Positions 62,302 through 64,000 of a stretch of 64,000 bases of DNA are shown here, piece after piece. Every line of letters starts with the position of its first letter. Position 1 is the first letter of the stretch. The DNA is taken from the NCBI RefSeq assembly GCF_024171495.1, contig NZ_JALJZW010000001.1:372001-436000 (forward strand), in the 5' to 3' direction. A program made the translations under genes and the position numbers. The notes under the pieces were generated by a model. It was not told the DNA's origin and searched no databases. It saw only the letters and a program-made list of their open reading frames with translations. The stretch comes from Deinococcus sp. HSC-46F16. GTDB taxonomy: Bacteria; Deinococcota; Deinococci; Deinococcales; Deinococcaceae.

Positions 62302-64000
62302 ATGACCCGACCCTCCCCCCGAACCCTGTCCAAACGCCTGCTGCTCGCGGGCCTGCTCTCCCTGGCCGCCTGCGGTCAGGCCCCCCAGGGCAGCCTGCCC
62401 CCGAACGCTCCCGCCGCGCCGAGCGCCCCCGCGCGCCCGGCCCTGAAAAGCCTCGGCGTCTTCGAGCTGAGCGTGACCGGGGCGACGACCGCCGCCCCCA
62501 CTGCCACCGTGCGGCCTGCCGCCGGGCTGAGCGCCCAGGCGACCGAGGTCGGGGGCCTGTCCTTTGAGCCGGTGTCCTTTGGCACCTTTACGGACGAGGC
62601 CGCCCGCGTGCGTTACCTTCGCGCCACCTTTCGGGTGAAGAACGGGTCGGGTGGGCCACTGACTCTTCCCACCTACGTTCCCATCGATACCGACGGCGCC
62701 AACGCGACCGTGGGAGCCACACCTTTCCGGGAGGTGCGCTACTTCGACGGCTCGGACGCCTCCGACCGCGCGGACGACCTGCGGGTGGACACGGCCCGGC
62801 GCGTGAACTCGGGGACCGGGCAGATCGAGGCCGATCCCGAGGCGACTCCGCTGGTCAGCAACCTGGATACCGGTGACGTGCAGGGGGTAGGCCTCAACGC
62901 AGGCGAGCAACTGGCTGGGATCGCCCACGAGGGCTGGCAGGCTGGCCCGGTGGCGGCTGACGGCACCCAGATCGTCACCTTTTCCACCCGCGTCCCGCTG
63001 GCACCCACCCCGGCGCGTGATCCTTTTGCCTTCAAGATTGTCTTCACCGTGCTGGACAACCCCGGCACCCGCACCCTGACGAATATCGCCGCCGTTCAGG
63101 GCGTGACCGCTGCGGGTGACGCCGCCAGCCCGCTGAACGGTCAGACCGTGACGGTCGAGGGCGTGGTGACCCAGGTGACCCCCGGCCTGAGCGGCTTCTT
63201 TCTTCAGGAGGAGGGACTGGACGCCGACCGCAACGCAGCGACGAGCGACGGTGTCTTCGTGTACTGCAATACGGACTGCCCGGCCCTGAGCGTGGGCGAG
63301 CGTGTGCGCGTCGTGGGCAACGTGAGCGAGGCGTTTGGCACCACCCAGATCAGCGCGGGGACGGCGGCGATCACCCGCCTGAACGTGACGCTGGCCCTCC
63401 CTGCCGCCCAGCCCCTCACGCTGCCGCTGGACTTCACGGCCCGCGAGCGCTACGAGGGCATGCGCGTGAGCAGCAGCGGCGTGGTCACCAACAACTTCAC
63501 CCTGGGCCGGGGCAGCAGCTTCGACATCGCCGACGCCCGCGTCTACAACTACGCGCAGCTCAACGCGCCCAGCGTGCAGGGCTACGCGGCGTACCAGGCG
63601 GAATTCAAAAACCGCTACATCCGCATCGACGACGGCAGCCGGATCAACAACCCCGAGACGGTGTTCGCCCGTGGCGGGCAGCCCCTCAGCGCGGGCAATA
63701 CCCTGCGCGGCGGCGACACGGCCACCGTGACCGGCGTCCTGACCTACAGCAACGACGGCTGGACTGGCAGCGGCAGCCTCGACACGTACCGCATTCAGGC
63801 GTCGTCGGTAAATGTGCAGCCTGCCAACCCCCGCCTGGAAACCCCGGAGGCGGTGGGCGGTACCCTGCGCGTGGGCTCGATGAATGTGCTGAACTACTTC
63901 ACCACTCTGGTGAACAGCAATGCGGGCTGTACGCCGAATGGGGTGGGGGGCAGCGCCGCACGCGGAGCCAACAACTGCACCGAGTTCGAGCGCCAGCGCG
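62302..64000 (+). CDS. Secreted ExeM/NucH-family nuclease lipoprotein, partial
   Basis: The gene runs off the right edge after 566 codons. The N-terminus has a lipobox in LLSLAACG, and a Pro/Ala-rich linker. An accessory beta domain (about 50-250) follows, then an OB-fold region (VTVEGVVTQVTPGLSGFFLQ and onward) of the YhcR/NucH type. The start of the endonuclease/exonuclease/phosphatase domain is LRVGSMNVLNYFTTLVNS near the end. The product should be an outer-surface nuclease, perhaps used for phosphate or nucleotide scavenging from DNA. CAGGAGACTCC precedes ATG 62302. It probably shares a transcript with the 63-residue precursor. Confidence 0.85.
   Translation, partial: MTRPSPRTLSKRLLLAGLLSLAACGQAPQGSLPPNAPAAPSAPARPALKSLGVFELSVTGATTAAPTATVRPAAGLSAQATEVGGLSFEPVSFGTFTDEAARVRYLRATFRVKNGSGGPLTLPTYVPIDTDGANATVGATPFREVRYFDGSDASDRADDLRVDTARRVNSGTGQIEADPEATPLVSNLDTGDVQGVGLNAGEQLAGIAHEGWQAGPVAADGTQIVTFSTRVPLAPTPARDPFAFKIVFTVLDNPGTRTLTNIAAVQGVTAAGDAASPLNGQTVTVEGVVTQVTPGLSGFFLQEEGLDADRNAATSDGVFVYCNTDCPALSVGERVRVVGNVSEAFGTTQISAGTAAITRLNVTLALPAAQPLTLPLDFTARERYEGMRVSSSGVVTNNFTLGRGSSFDIADARVYNYAQLNAPSVQGYAAYQAEFKNRYIRIDDGSRINNPETVFARGGQPLSAGNTLRGGDTATVTGVLTYSNDGWTGSGSLDTYRIQASSVNVQPANPRLETPEAVGGTLRVGSMNVLNYFTTLVNSNAGCTPNGVGGSAARGANNCTEFERQR

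Overview
This 64 kb window reads as a chromosomal segment of a Deinococcus species. The GC content is very high and genes are packed tightly with many 4-base start/stop overlaps. The gene content points the same way: a NurA/HerA pair, a LysW-pathway-type aminotransferase, a BamA outer-membrane assembly factor next to a DivIVA/YggS pair, and a desiccation-type ferritin-like protein. Many start codons sit only 6 to 8 bases after a TANNNT -10 box, which is the leaderless-mRNA layout reported for Deinococcus deserti. I see no insertion sequence, prophage, CRISPR array, rRNA or tRNA. The genus is an inference from gene content and style.

Layout. 0-3 kb: start of an ArgC/LysY-like reductase, purB, a TPR protein, a small membrane protein and a hydrolase. 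3-8 kb: an NAD salvage locus, with nadE divergent from a nicotinate-porter-like MFS gene, pncB and a NadM-like adenylyltransferase whose Nudix tail is decayed. 8-14 kb: a secreted ferritin-like protein, the methylmalonyl-CoA mutase/MeaB operon, rpe and a ComB-like gene. 14-20 kb: nspC, a secreted DUF4384/LGFP-like protein, and a hydrolase-SdpR-SdpI operon with a dyad upstream. 20-31 kb: DUF554, a small HTH protein behind a leader hairpin, a voltage-gated-type channel with a zinc ribbon coupled to a P450, YggS/DivIVA, bamA, a structured intergenic locus, rqcH and panD. 31-39 kb: an HD-GYP protein, a PfkB kinase, an HDAC-family protein, a CRP-like regulator, nurA-herA and a 66-residue acidic protein. 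39-49 kb: ygiBC-like genes, the aminotransferase, and the sulfur assimilation run (Rrf2 regulator, sir, cysC, cysH, sat, ABC uptake genes). 49-58 kb: DUF1028, a BKACE-like gene, pyrF, SDR, aldo/keto reductase, rarA, nitroreductase and a DUF885 peptidase.

58-64 kb holds the most unusual content. A 63-residue Gly/Pro-rich peptide gene carries a complete lasso-type leader motif (Y-x2-P-x-V-x3-G-x5-T). It is surrounded by a PqqD-like leader-binding protein, an HPr-kinase-like protein and a fused nucleotidyltransferase/lasso-B2-type protease. No asparagine-synthetase-type cyclase is present, the presumptive core has no Asp/Glu at positions 7-9, and a secreted ExeM/NucH-like nuclease follows 25 bases after the precursor. 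This looks like a RiPP system that uses lasso-type leader recognition without lasso cyclisation.

How parts cooperate: sir-cysC-cysH-sat form a sulfate reduction chain under a cysteine-containing Rrf2 regulator, with a related sequence element repeated before sir and before sat. The NAD genes cover uptake, phosphoribosylation, adenylylation and amidation. HerA and NurA form a DNA-end resection machine. The mutase and MeaB form a B12-dependent enzyme/chaperone pair.
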